From: Hyalella azteca
Lineage: Eukaryota; Arthropoda; Malacostraca; Amphipoda; Hyalellidae
Assembly (NCBI RefSeq): GCF_000764305.2
Contig: NW_025943634.1
Span: 290,830-354,829 of the forward strand
Direction: 5' to 3'
DNA: 64,000 nt
Part shown: in pieces, positions 15,148 through 28,658 of the stretch
Numbering within the stretch: the stretch's first letter is position 1
Layout: each line of letters opens with the position of its first letter
Notes under the pieces: generated by a model
The model's database searches: none
What the model was told of the DNA's origin: nothing
The model's input: the letters and a program-made list of their open reading frames with translations, nothing else
Position numbers and translations under genes: made by a program

Positions 15148-15759
15148 TGTGTTTCCGAAAGCCATAAAAAAATAATTATTCATATGGAATTAATGGTGCA
15201 ATTTATGCATTATTGTTCAAGCTATTGTAGGATTATGATTTCACAAAACAAAATTTAAAAATTGAAAATTGGCTAATTCTGAGTTCCCAGTGAGTAGGTG
15301 TTTGAATTCTAAATTTCCATGTCCGTTCGTTTCGCATTCAATCATAGTTTCAAAACTCGGCCCCTTAATGGCTGTCCTATTTTGGCAAACAACCTCCTGT
15401 GACCTAGCTGACGGACCTCAGCATCGGGGCGAAAGACATTGACCTCGAGGGACGAGTTCATCAGTGAGCATCAAAATTGAATTTTTCCCTAGAAAACTTT
15501 CAAAATTGCATAACAATTCCAAATGATTAGGTATCGATGATTGGTGATTCATAAGTTGCATTCTCTCCTGTACTGATGCTTGGCTTCAGCGATGAAAATG
15601 TTCCCTGCAAGCGCTATCCATGTTTACTTCTAGACTATAAACAAAATATTGCTTGAGATCTCAACTAATGAGGTCTTGGAATTGAAGTTTTGAATTAGCT
15701 GACATGTAGAATAACTGTATTGAAATACAGAACAATTCGGCTCTGCTAAAAAAACTTAA

Positions 15760-15790
15760 AATCGACTAACACGTGATGTGTTAGTCGATT
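15760..15790. repeat. perfect 13-bp hairpin
   Basis: AATCGACTAACAC (15760-15772) and GTGTTAGTCGATT (15778-15790) are exact reverse complements around a 5-nt loop, GTGAT. No T-run follows and there is no neighbouring gene, so there is no reason to call it a terminator. Confidence 0.85.
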
Positions 15791-18079
15791 AGAGCCTCAT
15801 TAACACATCGATGATGGAGCAATCCAACCACAGCAGTCCACCTGACTGGTGAGGTTGTGTTGTATCATGAGCCTATAAAAAATGTCTTTATCTCACATGA
15901 AAATATACAGATTATGGAAATGTTTTTGGAATTAGTATACAGAATCTTGTAGCAAATACGAGGTAAAGGTTAATGCAGATGAGGTCAGCTTTTATGCATT
16001 GCATCCATCGTTGAAATTTCACTTTTTTGCAAAAGTACAGGGTCAGGTCAAAACATTAGAAGACCGCGTAGAAAACTGGAAAAAGTTGCTTCTGAAATGT
16101 GAGTCAATGACAGCCGTCATGCCACGTTTACATTGAATTAATTATTTATTAACATATAGCGTGCAGTAACTGCTGAATCTTTCGCGCCTCGCGCTGGATA
16201 AAATATGTGCAATTTGTATGGTAAAATCAATTAATAATCGACGATGATGGCAACGAAGTTAGTAAAATCGTTCATACAATCCTTGAAATATTTTAACTAT
16301 TTTAATGCGGTATTCAACTTTCGTTCAAATTTATGTATTCACATGTACTGGAGTATAATCATGAACATTAACACAACTACGCAAGTAATTTAAATTTAGA
16401 TCGACAGCTCAATACATTTAAATGCGGTCTTATAAATAAATGGAGATATTTTTCCAGCGCAAGTTTCCTACAAACAATAACGCCCTCTTGGGCGTTAACA
16501 TTGGGGTTTTCTTAAGGTCGCCAGTTTTTTAATTGGGATTATTTTAATTTTATAACTGTTCTTTAAAATTGTTTTAATTTTATTCCTTTTCTCGCAGGCG
16601 GATATTCTGATGTCTACTTACGCGAGTGGCTGAGAAACTAGAGGAGATCCAACGACACGGTGAGATCATGAAATCTGGATCGAAATTGTCATGATGCACT
16701 AGAATAATGATTTTACCTATTCATAAAAATGAGTGTGGAACAGCCACCACGCTGACCAAACTATAGCCCAACACTGTAATCTTTATATAACTGTTAGGTT
16801 CTCTTACAGTGGAATCTCAGATTCACAACTTACTTCATAGCAATACATTCATATAAATTGAAAACCAAAAATGTCTATATGAATAGGCAAAAGACTTTAC
16901 ATCAGATTGAGATTATATTCGTGGTCTAGCCTTTAAAACTGAATCTTGTGGGTCTTTAAATCCTGAACAAAAGTAGCCCGAATAATTTTGGGCTTTGCTA
17001 TACAATTGAAACATTCGAAAATACTCACCTCTGTTTTAATGTTAAGATCAAGATAAAAAATTTAATGTTATGTAGAAATTTCATAAGCTGGAGCCTCATT
17101 TTGTTACAGTACAAGCAAACTTGAATATTGTCTTAATTTTGAATATTAAATACTAGGGGTATAACGACGCCCGCATGGGGCAGCATGGCAGGCTAGGAGG
17201 GAACATATGAAGGATGTCACGCAAGAACTGAAGTGCAGAGACTTGGAGCTGTCCTCGCTCTCACGCGTCTCAGTCAAGGTCTGAACCGCTCACATTTCCA
17301 TGACTGCTTCAGAAACAAACTAAAAAAGGAATAACGTGCGGTGCTACAACATCCTTCATAATTCCACACCATCTGGACACTAAATGTATTATCACCGAAA
17401 AACAAGTGATCCAGCAAACAGAGGAAAAGTATAGAATTTGTATACTTTGAGTTAAGACAATAAAAATTTGTCCAAAAATTTAGGAGGAGCGATTATGGCG
17501 GAAATTGAACGGCGTTTTGGGTTTTTTCATGACAGATAATTTTTCGATTGGCTGCGTAGATAATAGAGCAAACTTATCCCTTAGGAAATTTGTACATGAT
17601 AACGATTGGGAAGTCTGTACTGCATATGGTAACATTTCATAATAATGAAGTTTGACAGCCTACACAAAACAAACCAGCGATTATCTAAGTAAATTTAATC
17701 ATTATGTACTACGACGCTATCATTAACCTTACCTCATCCATTGCCAGGATGTTATTCCAACGACGAAAGTTTCCACCACATTTCTATAGAGATTGCGTTA
17801 AAATATCGCTTACGATCGGAAATCGACTAACAATAGAGTTCACTTCAGGCAGCTGACATCAATGGCGAGCTGCTGAGGAATGACAGACGCGCTGCCCTTG
17901 ACTCCTGAGACCTGTCAGTTCTTCGGTAAAATCATTCCCAGCCTGCAGGTCTGCGTAGCTGCCGCGACCGGGGCTACGAACCCGACCCTAGAGGTCGACG
18001 TACGGCCATTATACTCCGTCTGTCTAATAGTGGACGATAATACGTAAAGCAGACTCAATCATAAATTGGGTCAACTGTC

Positions 18080-18205
18080 GGAATTCTGTCGGTGTAGAGA
18101 ATTATACGCAGAGCCGACTATTTGGCAGCGGCTGTAGAGAATTATACGGTAGTCCGACTGTTAGGGCAACGGGTATAAGAATAATACGCAAGACCGACTG
18201 AAACA
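18080..18205. repeat. ~40-bp imperfect tandem repeat, 3 copies
   Basis: Three copies of a unit containing GTAGAGAATTATACGCAG and CCGACT are seen at about 18085, 18127 and 18168. The third copy is diverged (GTATAAGAATAATACGCAAG). No coding potential is associated. Confidence 0.8.
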
Positions 18206-20405
18206 ATGCCATCATAACTGTAAGGAATGCAGAAATGTTGGTATTGCCCTACTACAACTGCACTATTTTCTATTCCTTTCTATCCCTTTAGGAGCAAATT
18301 TCATCCAGGTATGACATATTTCAGCTCTATCATCTAACTATTGCCAGACATTAAACAATCTCTGCACTACATCTCTGCTTCTCATACGCATCTCTCACAT
18401 ACAAGTCCCGTGGAAGTATGAAAAGTGTGACGTAGTCTAGATACGTCACCGACAAATTTAACATATTCGGGCTGAACACGTCGATATTTCTATTGAACAA
18501 ATTAGAAACAATTATCAAAGTTTCTGTCATACTCCAGCCCGGCGAGTCTTAAGATATCGTCATGCAGCGACAAAAGTTTCAATGTCATTACAGTTTAAAT
18601 TTACGTTTTCATGAACTCGAGGTTTTGAATGCATTTAAATTAAAGGAACTACGCATGCATCACTCCGTTAGCAGCTGCTCAACAAAGCTCTACGTTTCGT
18701 AACTGAGGCCATTGTGACGAGGCGGCTATCGTCGTGGGAACTTATGAAAAGTTTTTTCGACTTAAGTTGGCGTGGCAGATGCAAAGCTAGAAACAAGCTA
18801 AGGGGGAAACACGGGAAGGACGGGAGGTCATTTCACTGTAATTATTCGGTCAATGAGTCATTAATAAAACTTGATTAATAAGACTTTAATTGAGACCTTG
18901 AAGTATTTTATTTTGCAATTTGGATTTTGATTAAACGACAAAACGATGGACTTTGAAGTGGGACGAGGGTTTTCAATGCCCAAAACAGTTTTGAATAAAA
19001 AGTCAGTAAATATACCAATCCGTAGATCACTCGCATAACAATCAACGATAAATCAACAGAAGGCAAAGCTCATGTTACGTCAACATTACAATGCGGCGCT
19101 ACAAGCAGCTTGTATGCGCTGCCTGTTCTCTAATCTCGTCATTTTTCCCGACTTGCTGCGGAAGTTTGACAGGAAAACCATGACTGGGGAAATTGTGTTT
19201 ATTTCCTCTACGGGAATAACAACAGAATCTAGTGAAAGTTACAGCGTTTCTTAGGCTTGAGTTTGATGTGTCGGAATCCATACGGTCACTTCCGAAACAC
19301 TGGTTAGGAATGTTCGATTTGATTGTCGATTAAATTGGATTGCGAATAATTTTAAGGCTTTTCCATTAAGTTTAAGCCTACCAATCTTACAGATAATGTA
19401 CGATGATGGATATTGTATAACAGTGATCACGATGCATCTGCGACATTAGTTATGTCATGCAGCAAATTTAAATGATTAAGTGATTAAGTTTTTAAATGAA
19501 GATTCAACAGATTTCCTACAAAATACGCATTTTCAATGCTTGAACGATTTTTATTAGACCCATGCTAATCCAGACAGTTTATTACACGTGAAAGTTCTAG
19601 CTTCACTCGCAACTTCAGTCGCTCGTACGAGAAGAAAGTCCAGCAACTCGAGGTTTCGTAACGCGGTTAATTTTGACAGCCGCTGATGCCTCCGATCCTT
19701 TCCTCGGAAAAAGTCCGAAGTTGTCGACGATCCGGGCAATCGGGACGATGCTCTGGCCACGCAAACTCGACGTCGTTATTTATGTGTAAAACCAAAGAAA
19801 CGAATTTTTTTCAATGGAATCTGACAGAGGCAAAAATATCAGTAATAGTAGTAAAATCAAGAACAATATTCTCGTTGAGCAACATGCAGATTCAGGTGCT
19901 ATAATCTAGAAATAAATGCTCCAAATTTATTATAGAGGCAAAATTAATTATTGATATTCTGATATTCACAATGAATCTTCAATAATTCTTCCCAGCTAGC
20001 ATTTATCCTTGTCTCATATCAATCACCTCGGCAGGTAAATTTTAAACTTGAAACTTGGAATGAGACATGAGCTGCATTAAAAGTTGGGAAAGTTCTAGAA
20101 AGACGAATTAGGCTCTGTTAGACAGATTGATCCAGGAAATCACTTTCCTTTCCAAGGCGAAGAAATTTGAACGACGAACTTCAAATTAAGCCGTGTGTCA
20201 ATTCAGCTTACGAAGAAAGAAAAACTTTCTTTTCTTCTCGAATGCAACGGACGCACTTTCTTGGCTCACGTAAATTGCATCACTCATCTTGCCGGCGACA
20301 GATTCAACAGTTTGCTTGAAATGGCGGGATAGAACTTGCGAGCATTCCTAAACTTTACGCAGATAAATTAAAATGCGAAATAGTTTTTTGATCAGACACC
20401 GAAAC
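18206..20405. other. gene-free stretch
   Basis: No supported gene or RNA. Opposed short frames at 19072-19281 and 19554-19904 overlap each other and carry no recognisable motif. Confidence 0.5.
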
Positions 20406-20502
20406 ATTTAGTAAGCAGGATACTTAAAATGCAAGATACTTCAAATGCAGGATACTTAAAATGCAAGATCCTTAATATGCAGGATGCTTAAAATGCAGGA
20501 TA
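20406..20502. repeat. 16-bp minisatellite
   Basis: About six copies of the 16-bp unit GCAGGATACTTAAAAT, with variants GCAAGATACTTCAAAT, GCAAGATCCTTAATAT and GCAGGATGCTTAAAAT. GCAGG and GCAAG units alternate for the first four copies, suggesting duplication of a 32-bp dimer. Confidence 0.93.
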
Positions 20503-21174
20503 CAAAAGGATTAGGACTATGTGATAATTAAACTATTAGACCCAAGCTCAATGCATTTTTCGAAAGCAGTCGTCTTTGGAGCTGAACTTCATCCGCTTCA
20601 CCGCTAGACCATTCCGGCGAACAATGAAAGTTTTGTCGGTGGTCGAGCGAAATTGTCACGTGTTACTGGTAATGGTTTAGTGGCATAGCGACTGATAGAC
20701 GAGACAACTAGTCGCCAGACGCGGCAGTTTGCTGAGCCTCGTGACAAGTATATTTATGCTGCAGGTTGTGGTTGCCCACACGTTCTCGTAAATCGCGTTA
20801 GCATAATTGTAGGACACACTTTAGAAATGTTAATATTTGCTTCAAAAAAGTAAGGAAAATTAGGATTGTACGTAGTTTTTAAGTCTTTAAAACTGTCAAG
20901 GAAGACAAAAGTTCGTATATTTAGTTGTATCTTAGCACATAATAATTGATATAATATACATAGATGTTAAACAATAAATCCAGGAAAATTATTCCCTGCA
21001 TTATCGTTGCATTGAGTACTAAATTAATGCTCTATTTTTGAAAATATGATGATAGTATCAAACATTGTTTTAAATTGAAGGTGTTTTTCGTACAATACGT
21101 GTAAAGTATTTGCAATATTTTGAACTCAACATCCTTTGAATTGATTAAATTCCTCCACTACTTTGACTATCTGC

Positions 21175-21330
21175 TTTTTAGCGCATTTTTCTCAACTATG
21201 GAGAAAAAGGCGCCATTGTGCGCGCCATGTCCGCCCCTCCGTCTGTCCGTCCGTGACTTCACGTTTTCGTCGACGAGAAAATGCGCTCTTAATTTGGCAC
21301 TCACTGCAGTGAGTACTGAGTTATATTTTT
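21175..21330 (+). repeat. dispersed foldback repeat, copy 1
   Basis: The most diverged of six copies of a 150-160 bp element. It starts TTTTTAGCGCAT, has a GTCC/GTCT-rich middle, then the inverted partner GAGAAAATGCGCT and a 3' domain ending GAGTTATATTTTT. The central palindrome is retained as CACTCACTGCAGTGAGTACT. Confidence 0.85.
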
Positions 21331-22322
21331 GATTAATACAAATGGCAAATGACTTGCTTGCAGTCCTTATTTGCAGTACGCGAGTTATTGTGGCTTCACG
21401 CCAAATGGGCATGCTCGATCTCTTAATTAATGGTAAAAATAATAATAGTAATAATAAAAATAGAATAAAGTGAGCATAGATCTCGCATCGCAATAAATTC
21501 GGTGCCGCAACTCAGGCATGGAAATTGCATGGGCCTCAGATCGAAATTTTACAAGGTCTTCTCATCCGAGCGAGTCTGGTTCAGGAGACCTTGAAGTCAT
21601 CGAAGATCCTACAGGATGCGACCTCAATGTTCGCTACATTGTGGCCAGACTAAAGCAAAATAGAATCAAGGTATGAAGTCTGCTCCTCGTCAGATCAATT
21701 CTATACGACTTATCACTGCAAGTTTCTTTAAATTTCCGCTCGAATGTTTTTGTTTGATTTCAAATAAAAAAAAAATAAGAATTTTTATTTTTGGCCGAAA
21801 AACGCTTACACTGATACGAGGTTAGATGAGGAACACAAATGTGTCTTGTCGCTACATCATAACGATAAAAACCATAATGTGATATTCATGGTTATCATAT
21901 TATTATCTCGAACAATTTAGCTTGATGATCGATTTAATATGCAGGCGGTTCGCTTTTCCTCGTGATTTGCCCTTCAAAACCAATGGGACGCTGGCGATAA
22001 AACAGAGATCCTGAGATGATATCTTCGGGCACCAATACAACGCAGGTCATTTTTGAGGTTCGTGGTCATCAACGCAAATTATCATTCTCAAGGTAGTTTT
22101 CTGCGGCATTTAATAATTAAAGAGACGCAATTAAGGAATGTTAATGACAAGATCGTGATGCGAAACGATCAGCAACAGCTCCATAACGCTCCACAGAGTT
22201 TAAATCGTAAAAATTTTTCTTTCAAACTTTTTAATTATTTGACCTTAACGTCACGGAATGGAAAAGAAACGAAGATGTTCCGTGACCCTGAGCGCCTGCG
22301 AACGACGGGCGACCTTTTAAGG
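21331..22322. other. gene-free stretch
   Basis: No supported gene. Runs of A/T and small open frames only. Confidence 0.5.
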
Positions 22323-22800
22323 TAACGGATGCGGGATCTTGACTGGCAGGATCTTAAGGTTGTGATCTTGGCGTTCGGGATCACGTTTGTGATGATCTTG
22401 TCTGTTGGGATAACGTCTGTCATGATATTGAGCATCGTGATCATGTTCGTCAAGATATTCGATTTCGGGATCATGTTTGAAAAGATCTTAGCTGTCGCTA
22501 TAATGTCTGTCAAAATCTTGTGTGTAGGGACCATGTTCATCAAGATATCGGATTCCGGGATCATGTTTGATGGGATCTTGGCTGTCAGGATCTTATGTTT
22601 AGGGTTCATTCTTGTCGGGATCTTGGCTGTTGGGATCATGTTCGTAGAGATCTTGGCTGCCGGTGTAATGTCTGTCAAAATCTTGTGTGTATGGATCATG
22701 TTCATCAAGATATCGGATTTCGGGATCATGTTCGACGGGATCTTGTCTGTCAGGATCTTATATGTCGGGTTCATGTTTGTCGGGATCTTGGTTTTTAATG
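22323..22800. repeat. 165-bp higher-order minisatellite
   Basis: The array is made of 15-18 bp sub-units such as GGGATCTTGGCTGTC and GGATCATGTTCGTC. A higher-order period of 165 bp is visible where TAATGTCTGTCAAAATCTTG recurs at 22501 and 22666. Because 165 is divisible by three, long frames stay open on both strands (22329-22946 plus; 22235-22819 minus), encoding monotonous Ile/Met/Lys- or Gly/Ile/Leu/Val-rich strings. I read these as repeat artefacts, not genes. Confidence 0.9.
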
Positions 22801-25800
22801 AACGAAAGGATAAAAGCAATCTTAATTGTCTTGATATAATCTATAGTTTCACAAGCTTGAGTGTCACGATAATGGTTTTTGGTCATACAATGGATGATGT
22901 TCATCATTATTTTAGGTGTCGGGATCTAAAATTTTGGGACTTTTAATTTTCGGGATCTTTCCTTCCTGTAACTTGGATGCAAGCAGAGATCAAGCTTGTC
23001 ATAATATTGACTGCAAGATTATTTGTTTTCGACATCTTGTGTGTCAGGATCAGGCGCGATATATCCTTTAAGCAAATAAATGTGAGTAAAGCGGGCTTTT
23101 AATGTTATTCAGATCTTAATTACGTCAGCCTCACGTACATAAGATCAGAGCGAGGGCACCGGTTTGTCCGTACCTGCCTAGCCCTCACTGGCGGCGCTAT
23201 TTTTCAACATCGAAGGCTTGTAATTACCCTCGCGCGAAGGGGAGACCGCTATACCAAGCGTCGTCGACATCATTTAGTGTCAGACTTCCTTTTGAATTGA
23301 AATAACGAGCATAATTAACGATAAATTACAAAGCGGATTGATGATATTTTATTTGAGGTTGAGTGAAGGAACTAAGTAAGAAGAATATGTGTAAAAAAAA
23401 TTCAATAACTGTCTCTTGAAACCGGCATAATATTTGTCGACCAAAGAACTTCTTCTCTTGCAAAAGCTTTAGATATTCAATTTTTTGTAGACGATGAACG
23501 ATGATAGTTGATATAGTCACGTGTCTGCTGAATAATCCTGCCTCGCTCATAACATGGCCTCAGCCAGGCGAAGCTGAGCAGTTTTTATTATTATTACGTT
23601 GCGATTATTAAGTAGCTTGTTGATAATACGTGAAGAGCGACCGGTAGAAATACTTCAGTAACAAATTATGCGTCAAACTATTTTTTAATACTGCTTATAG
23701 ACACGATGACTCTCATATTTCATTTATATATTCAATATTCCTGATATTTCAAGAATCTAATTTAGTGTTCAGCCACAACAAAGCCTACCTTCCTTCTAAT
23801 GGTTCGACTCTCTAAGCTAACAAAATGAACCATGAAGAGCTTACCCGCTTAAAGAGATTACAAGACTCGAACTATGATCTCTCAACATGAAGCGTACCGC
23901 TATCATTGTACACGAGTATCATGATAGCGGCTATGCAGCGAACACCATTCGAAGGTCTATAGGCCAGGGATGCAATAATGCAGGCTGTGATCTAAGTGAG
24001 TTAATCTTGCGCTATCGTCCTAAAGCATTGAGAGGTATACCGTTGTGGTCTGTATACCCGCGCCTCAATGTGCTGCGAAATTATAAGACCTATGCTATAG
24101 TAACAGGCTTCAAAAACGTTGAATACTCTCCAATTGAATAAACGTTGTTTGGATGTTCAAACTCTCCAATTGAATAAACGGTGTTTGAATGTTAGTTAAT
24201 TGAAATTTAAATATTGTATATAAATACTTGATCGAGCTTAGTCAATGCACAGCAATCACACATTGATTCATCAGATTCGCGAGATTCAGTAGCTTTTCGC
24301 GAAATAATGCAATAATAGAAGCTAATTTTTATGTATTACACCCTATTTTATCACAAACACAATCTGATACTCGGAAGATTTATTTCTCGGGAGTAATATA
24401 ATCCAAAGATGAATGTGAAATTATCATCTGACCTGATAATCGACTTCTATATATATAATCAACATATTTATTGACTTGCTTGTGGTGCCGAAGAATATAA
24501 AATCAACAAAGCTATGTATGAGTAACATGGGTATTGGGTATACTGAACACCACAAGCAACTGATGTTGAAGTAACCTTAATTACGAGATCATTTAGTTGC
24601 TATAGCATCTAATCAACATTATTTTAACGAATCATGTTACATATTCATGCACCGCAAAAGTCTTTCCATGAAGTTTTATCCCTTCGGTACCCACGGAATT
24701 CGTCCCGGAAGAAAATGCGCGGTAAAATCCCGTACGAAACAAGCCATTGTTCGGTCTCTTCTCGTAGCCTGATAAGACGCGTAGAATTTGCTTTGTCCGG
24801 GCAATAGATTCACGCAAAACAGGAACTACGCAGAACGATCCTCAAATTTTAGGAGCTTCAAACGGTAACGTGACGAATTAATTCTATGTGGACGGGCTTA
24901 AATTGTGGCGAAATAACTTTAAATGTGGTAGAAAAAGAAACCGAACTTGGAATATAGAAATTTTGGACATATCTTATTCTATCTAATGAAAGAATGAAAC
25001 GTAAAAGATGCGTCCTGTACAAAGACAGTATTGCGAGGCAGGAATTTGTATCTGCGTAGATATTTCCAGCCTCAAAGGATCAAATTCCTGGCCGTAACCT
25101 CTGCCGCTAACCTCTCACCTTTCTGATCAACGAATACGAAAAAAATACTGTAATACATAATTGGTGAGCGATTCTAGCTTGGTTGCACCGAATAAATTAT
25201 TTTCCGATGCCTAGAGCATGTGCAGCGGTGGGGAGGGACGGGCGGAGGCTAATCCAATCATAATTAAGTTTTATCCATCCAAGACTTCAAGTGTGGAATT
25301 ACATTCCCCAGTCTTATTTATACAGATTATTACGACACTGAGAGACTACATGGTTGTTCAGGGGAAAATAGAGGTTTCACTGTACATTGATTCCATTATA
25401 GTTTATGTAGAACATTCAGGATGATTTTAGTTTAAATGTTTTGCATCTGCACGTTTTTACACGAAAATAGAAAATACCGTCCATCCTGTTTCCATATTAA
25501 ATAGAAAAAAACTTGCCTGCTAAATCTTAATTTACTTATGTTCTACCTAAACGATCCGGAAATTTAATTTAAAATTTTTTATGAACCTTTGTTAAAACAT
25601 CAGTTGGCTGCGCATGGGCTAAGGCTTGCATTTTATTAATATACATTACAAGGCGCCTAAAGTGTTTATGTTCCCACACAGTTTATTAAACTTCTCATTG
25701 GAAAATATTTCAATACAGCACAAGGATCACTTATTTAAATTGTCACTGCATGGCAGAGGCAAATAAATTATACTTTTTGTCTGTTCGGCTGGGTGGAGCA

Positions 25801-27044
25801 AACTGGAGCGCAACGAGGCAATTGTATGAGTAGATCTTATCAGCCCTAAATTCTTTAGTAAATTTTACGTTTAGTTCGTGTGACAGGAATGCTGGAATGG
25901 CATTCAAATAACTTAAATATACAACGCTGGTGTAAACGCCAGGCAATGACATGAACGTGAAATTCAAGCATTGGTAAGTCTAGCTATAGTCTATTTGAAA
26001 ACTGTAGTTGTATCGGCTTCAATCTTTTAACGTAGTTTACGTGTAGAAATACCTATTTTCAATAGCTATTGAAGATAGGACGGCCGTCTGAGCAGGATGA
26101 AAATATTACGAATAAATGACACCTCAAATACCTGTGATAAAATGGAACGTTTAAATTATAACACGACGGAAGAGGTTGCATAATTTCAACGAAATTATTT
26201 GTGATTCAGGAGCTAGGTGATTTAGTTCAAGCTTTAGAATAATATTATTCTTCATGCCACTGAAACAAATTTAAGTGAATTACGGAAATGTAAACTTTAA
26301 ATATCATAAATATAATTAAACTGTCTTGAAAATGGACAGTTTACCTCTACAGCCGTACGTGCTTTACCATTTGTAGCAGGTGATAAATACAACAAAAAAG
26401 TTGCAACATTGAACCTAATTAAAAATTTTGCCACTCGAAAAGTCAAGGGTGCAGGTTATTTCCTCGTTTACGCTCGTATGCAAGAGGTTAGGAAGAACCG
26501 AGTCAGGTAGTAATTACATTTAACTTTCAATAAAACCCTTATGTAAAAAATAATGCCAAGAAAGATCACACAACATGAACTACAGCGACCAACTTCGTGA
26601 GTTAAACTTCAAATAGAAAAAATATATACGGAATATAAACGGTGGTTTTTGATAAGTGGCAAATTACTGAATATTATCGGTTGTCTGGACTCAAAATATC
26701 AGCATGGGGTAACAAAATATTTCTGGGCAACAGGAAATATCTGCCACATATGATCGCAAAATTTTGAACATCCCAGAAGGATCTTAGCTCTTGAAAAACT
26801 TCATATCAAAATCGAGAACAAAATCCAGTAGTTTGATGATCAGGAGCCTCTTGAATTTCAATAGTCACCATAATGAATTAATTAAATAATATTCGTGTAT
26901 AACATTACGCGCGTAGCACCATGAAATGTGATGCCTGAATAACAAATAATTAGCGTGCACGGATTTTCAGCGTCTCAGATGTAGCGCGCGATATAGGCTC
27001 CGTGAAGCTGCCTACATTAAGCTGGTGTATAACAGCATGATGGC
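22801..27044. other. gene-free stretch
   Basis: No supported exon or RNA gene. A 36-bp direct duplication (ACTCTCCAATTGAATAAACG at 24125 and 24161) is the only clear local structure. The small frame at 23887-24141 lacks homology I can recognise. Confidence 0.5.
24125..24196. repeat. 36-bp direct duplication
   Basis: Two copies of a 36-bp unit beginning ACTCTCCAATTGAATAAACG at 24125 and 24161, differing at a few positions. Confidence 0.8.
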
Positions 27045-27243
27045 GCTATGATGCATTAGCATGATGCTGCGTATCGCTATGATGCATTAGCATGATGCTG
27101 CGTATCGCTATGATGCATTAGCATGATGCTGCGTGTCGCTATGATGCATTAGCATGATGCTGCGTGTCGCTATGATGCATTAGCATGATGCTGCGTGTCG
27201 CTATGATGCATTAGCATGATGCTGCGTGTCGCTATGATGCATG
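27045..27243. repeat. 31-bp minisatellite
   Basis: Six and a half tandem copies of a 31-bp unit (ATGATGCATTAGCATGATGC followed by TGCGTGTCGCT). Two early copies have GCGTATCGCT and later copies GCGTGTCGCT, so variants are clustered, as in arrays growing from one end. The unit contains the palindromic word ATGCAT. Confidence 0.96.
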
Positions 27244-27832
27244 AGAGCCGCTTTGACCTTTGTTCTTATCAAGACTCAGCCACCAACTCGTGCCAGCAAT
27301 AACAACAGTGATAATAACTGCTACCGAAAATCTTGCTTGTGTCAATAATTACCAAATCTTGAAAGTTTACACATATTCTATGTATTAAATATATTCAATT
27401 ATTTATGGTTACTCACGTATTCAAATTCAATTATCACGCGTTCCTAATTTTGAAAATGTGGAAAATTCGCGGAGCAGCATCTCCCTGCAGATGCACTTCA
27501 CTGGAAAAATTTAGTGAATATTATTTCCTCAATGAAAATCCACGTTGAAATTAATTTTTCAACACTCCAACTCATTACTGGATTTGAACTCGCTTATATG
27601 CCAATTCGAAGAATACGTTTGAATCTCCAGCTTCAGAGCATACGTATTATGTGATTTATGACAAGAAATGTATTACTATACATCTTGTAAAATATTCAAT
27701 TTGCTCCAATCTACGTTTGAGCTTGTAAAGTGTTTTCCAAAAAAAATAAGTTGATATGCTCATGCCTGAATTTAATGTGATAATTAATACAAAACGCGTT
27801 CGTAACAACTGAAAATAAATTCATTTAAGGGG

Positions 27833-27995
27833 AAAAAATATAACTCAGTACTCACTGCAGTGAGTGGCAGAGAGCGCATTTTCTCGTCGACGAAAACTTT
27901 AAGTCACGGACGGACAGACAGACAGACGGACAGACAGACGGACATGGCGAGCGCAATAGTGCATTTTTCCAATAAATGAGAAAATGCACTAAAAA
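27833..27995 (-). repeat. dispersed foldback repeat, copy 2 (reverse)
   Basis: Reverse-oriented copy of the element also at 28507, 43988, 45032 and 51160. It begins (as written) AAATATAACTCAGTACTCAC and ends GAGAAAATGCACTAAAAA. The centre is a GACA/GACG tetranucleotide run. With copy 3, which lies about 510 bp away in the opposite orientation, it forms a large inverted repeat. Confidence 0.93.
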
Positions 27996-28506
27996 GGCGG
28001 AAAACTTTTGAGGACTACGATCGAGGGTTGGAATGCGCTCAGTGTTCGTTCTCACGCAGCACCACGAGTGTCATGCGTGCGCTAAATGCTTCCGTGAACG
28101 CGTCTGCTGCGTTAAGTTTCAACGAATTAACTGCGAGGCCAAACTCTACAAGTAGGCCCTTGAAATATCAAATACAATATTTCAACATTCGAGTGTGTTT
28201 TCAAACGGAGAATAAATAAATTGTTTGATCTGAGGATACTTTTTCCTCGAATTTGTTGCATCTGTAGAATTTGTGATATTCATGAAAAAAGAAAGATTTA
28301 GTTTTCTTATAGGTTTTGAAGTAAATTTCACGTAATTTTTCATTATTCAAACAAATTTTTTCTTGAACCTCGAATAATAAATTCAAAGCTCAAAATCCAG
28401 TCATACGCGATGAGTGTCCTAATACTTAAAATAATGAACCAAAAAGTATTTTAACAAATAAAGCACTAGCGGCCAAACCAACTTTTAAAATTAACAGCGT
28501 GCATGG

Positions 28507-28658
28507 TATTTTTAGCGCATTTTCTCATTTATGGAAAAAATGCACTATTGTGCTCGCCATGTCCGTCTATCTGTCTGTCCGTCCGTGACCACAAGTTTTC
28601 GTCGACGAGAAAATGCGCTCTCTGTCACTCACTGCAGTGAGTACTGAGTTATATTTTT
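28507..28658 (+). repeat. dispersed foldback repeat, copy 3
   Basis: Well conserved copy: AGCGCATTTTCTC at the left, GTCTGTCCGTCCGTG in the middle, GAGAAAATGCGCT to the right, then the perfect 16-bp palindrome ACTCACTGCAGTGAGT and GAGTTATATTTTT. Confidence 0.93.

Larger units (their letters stand above)
14620..18079. other. gene-free stretch with hairpins
   Basis: No supported gene. Three perfect short inverted repeats stand out: 12-bp arms at 15110-15121 and 15136-15147; 13-bp arms at 15760-15772 and 15778-15790; and 8-bp arms near 16487-16506. The stretch at 17870-18000 is GC-richer than its surroundings but opens no long frame. Confidence 0.5.
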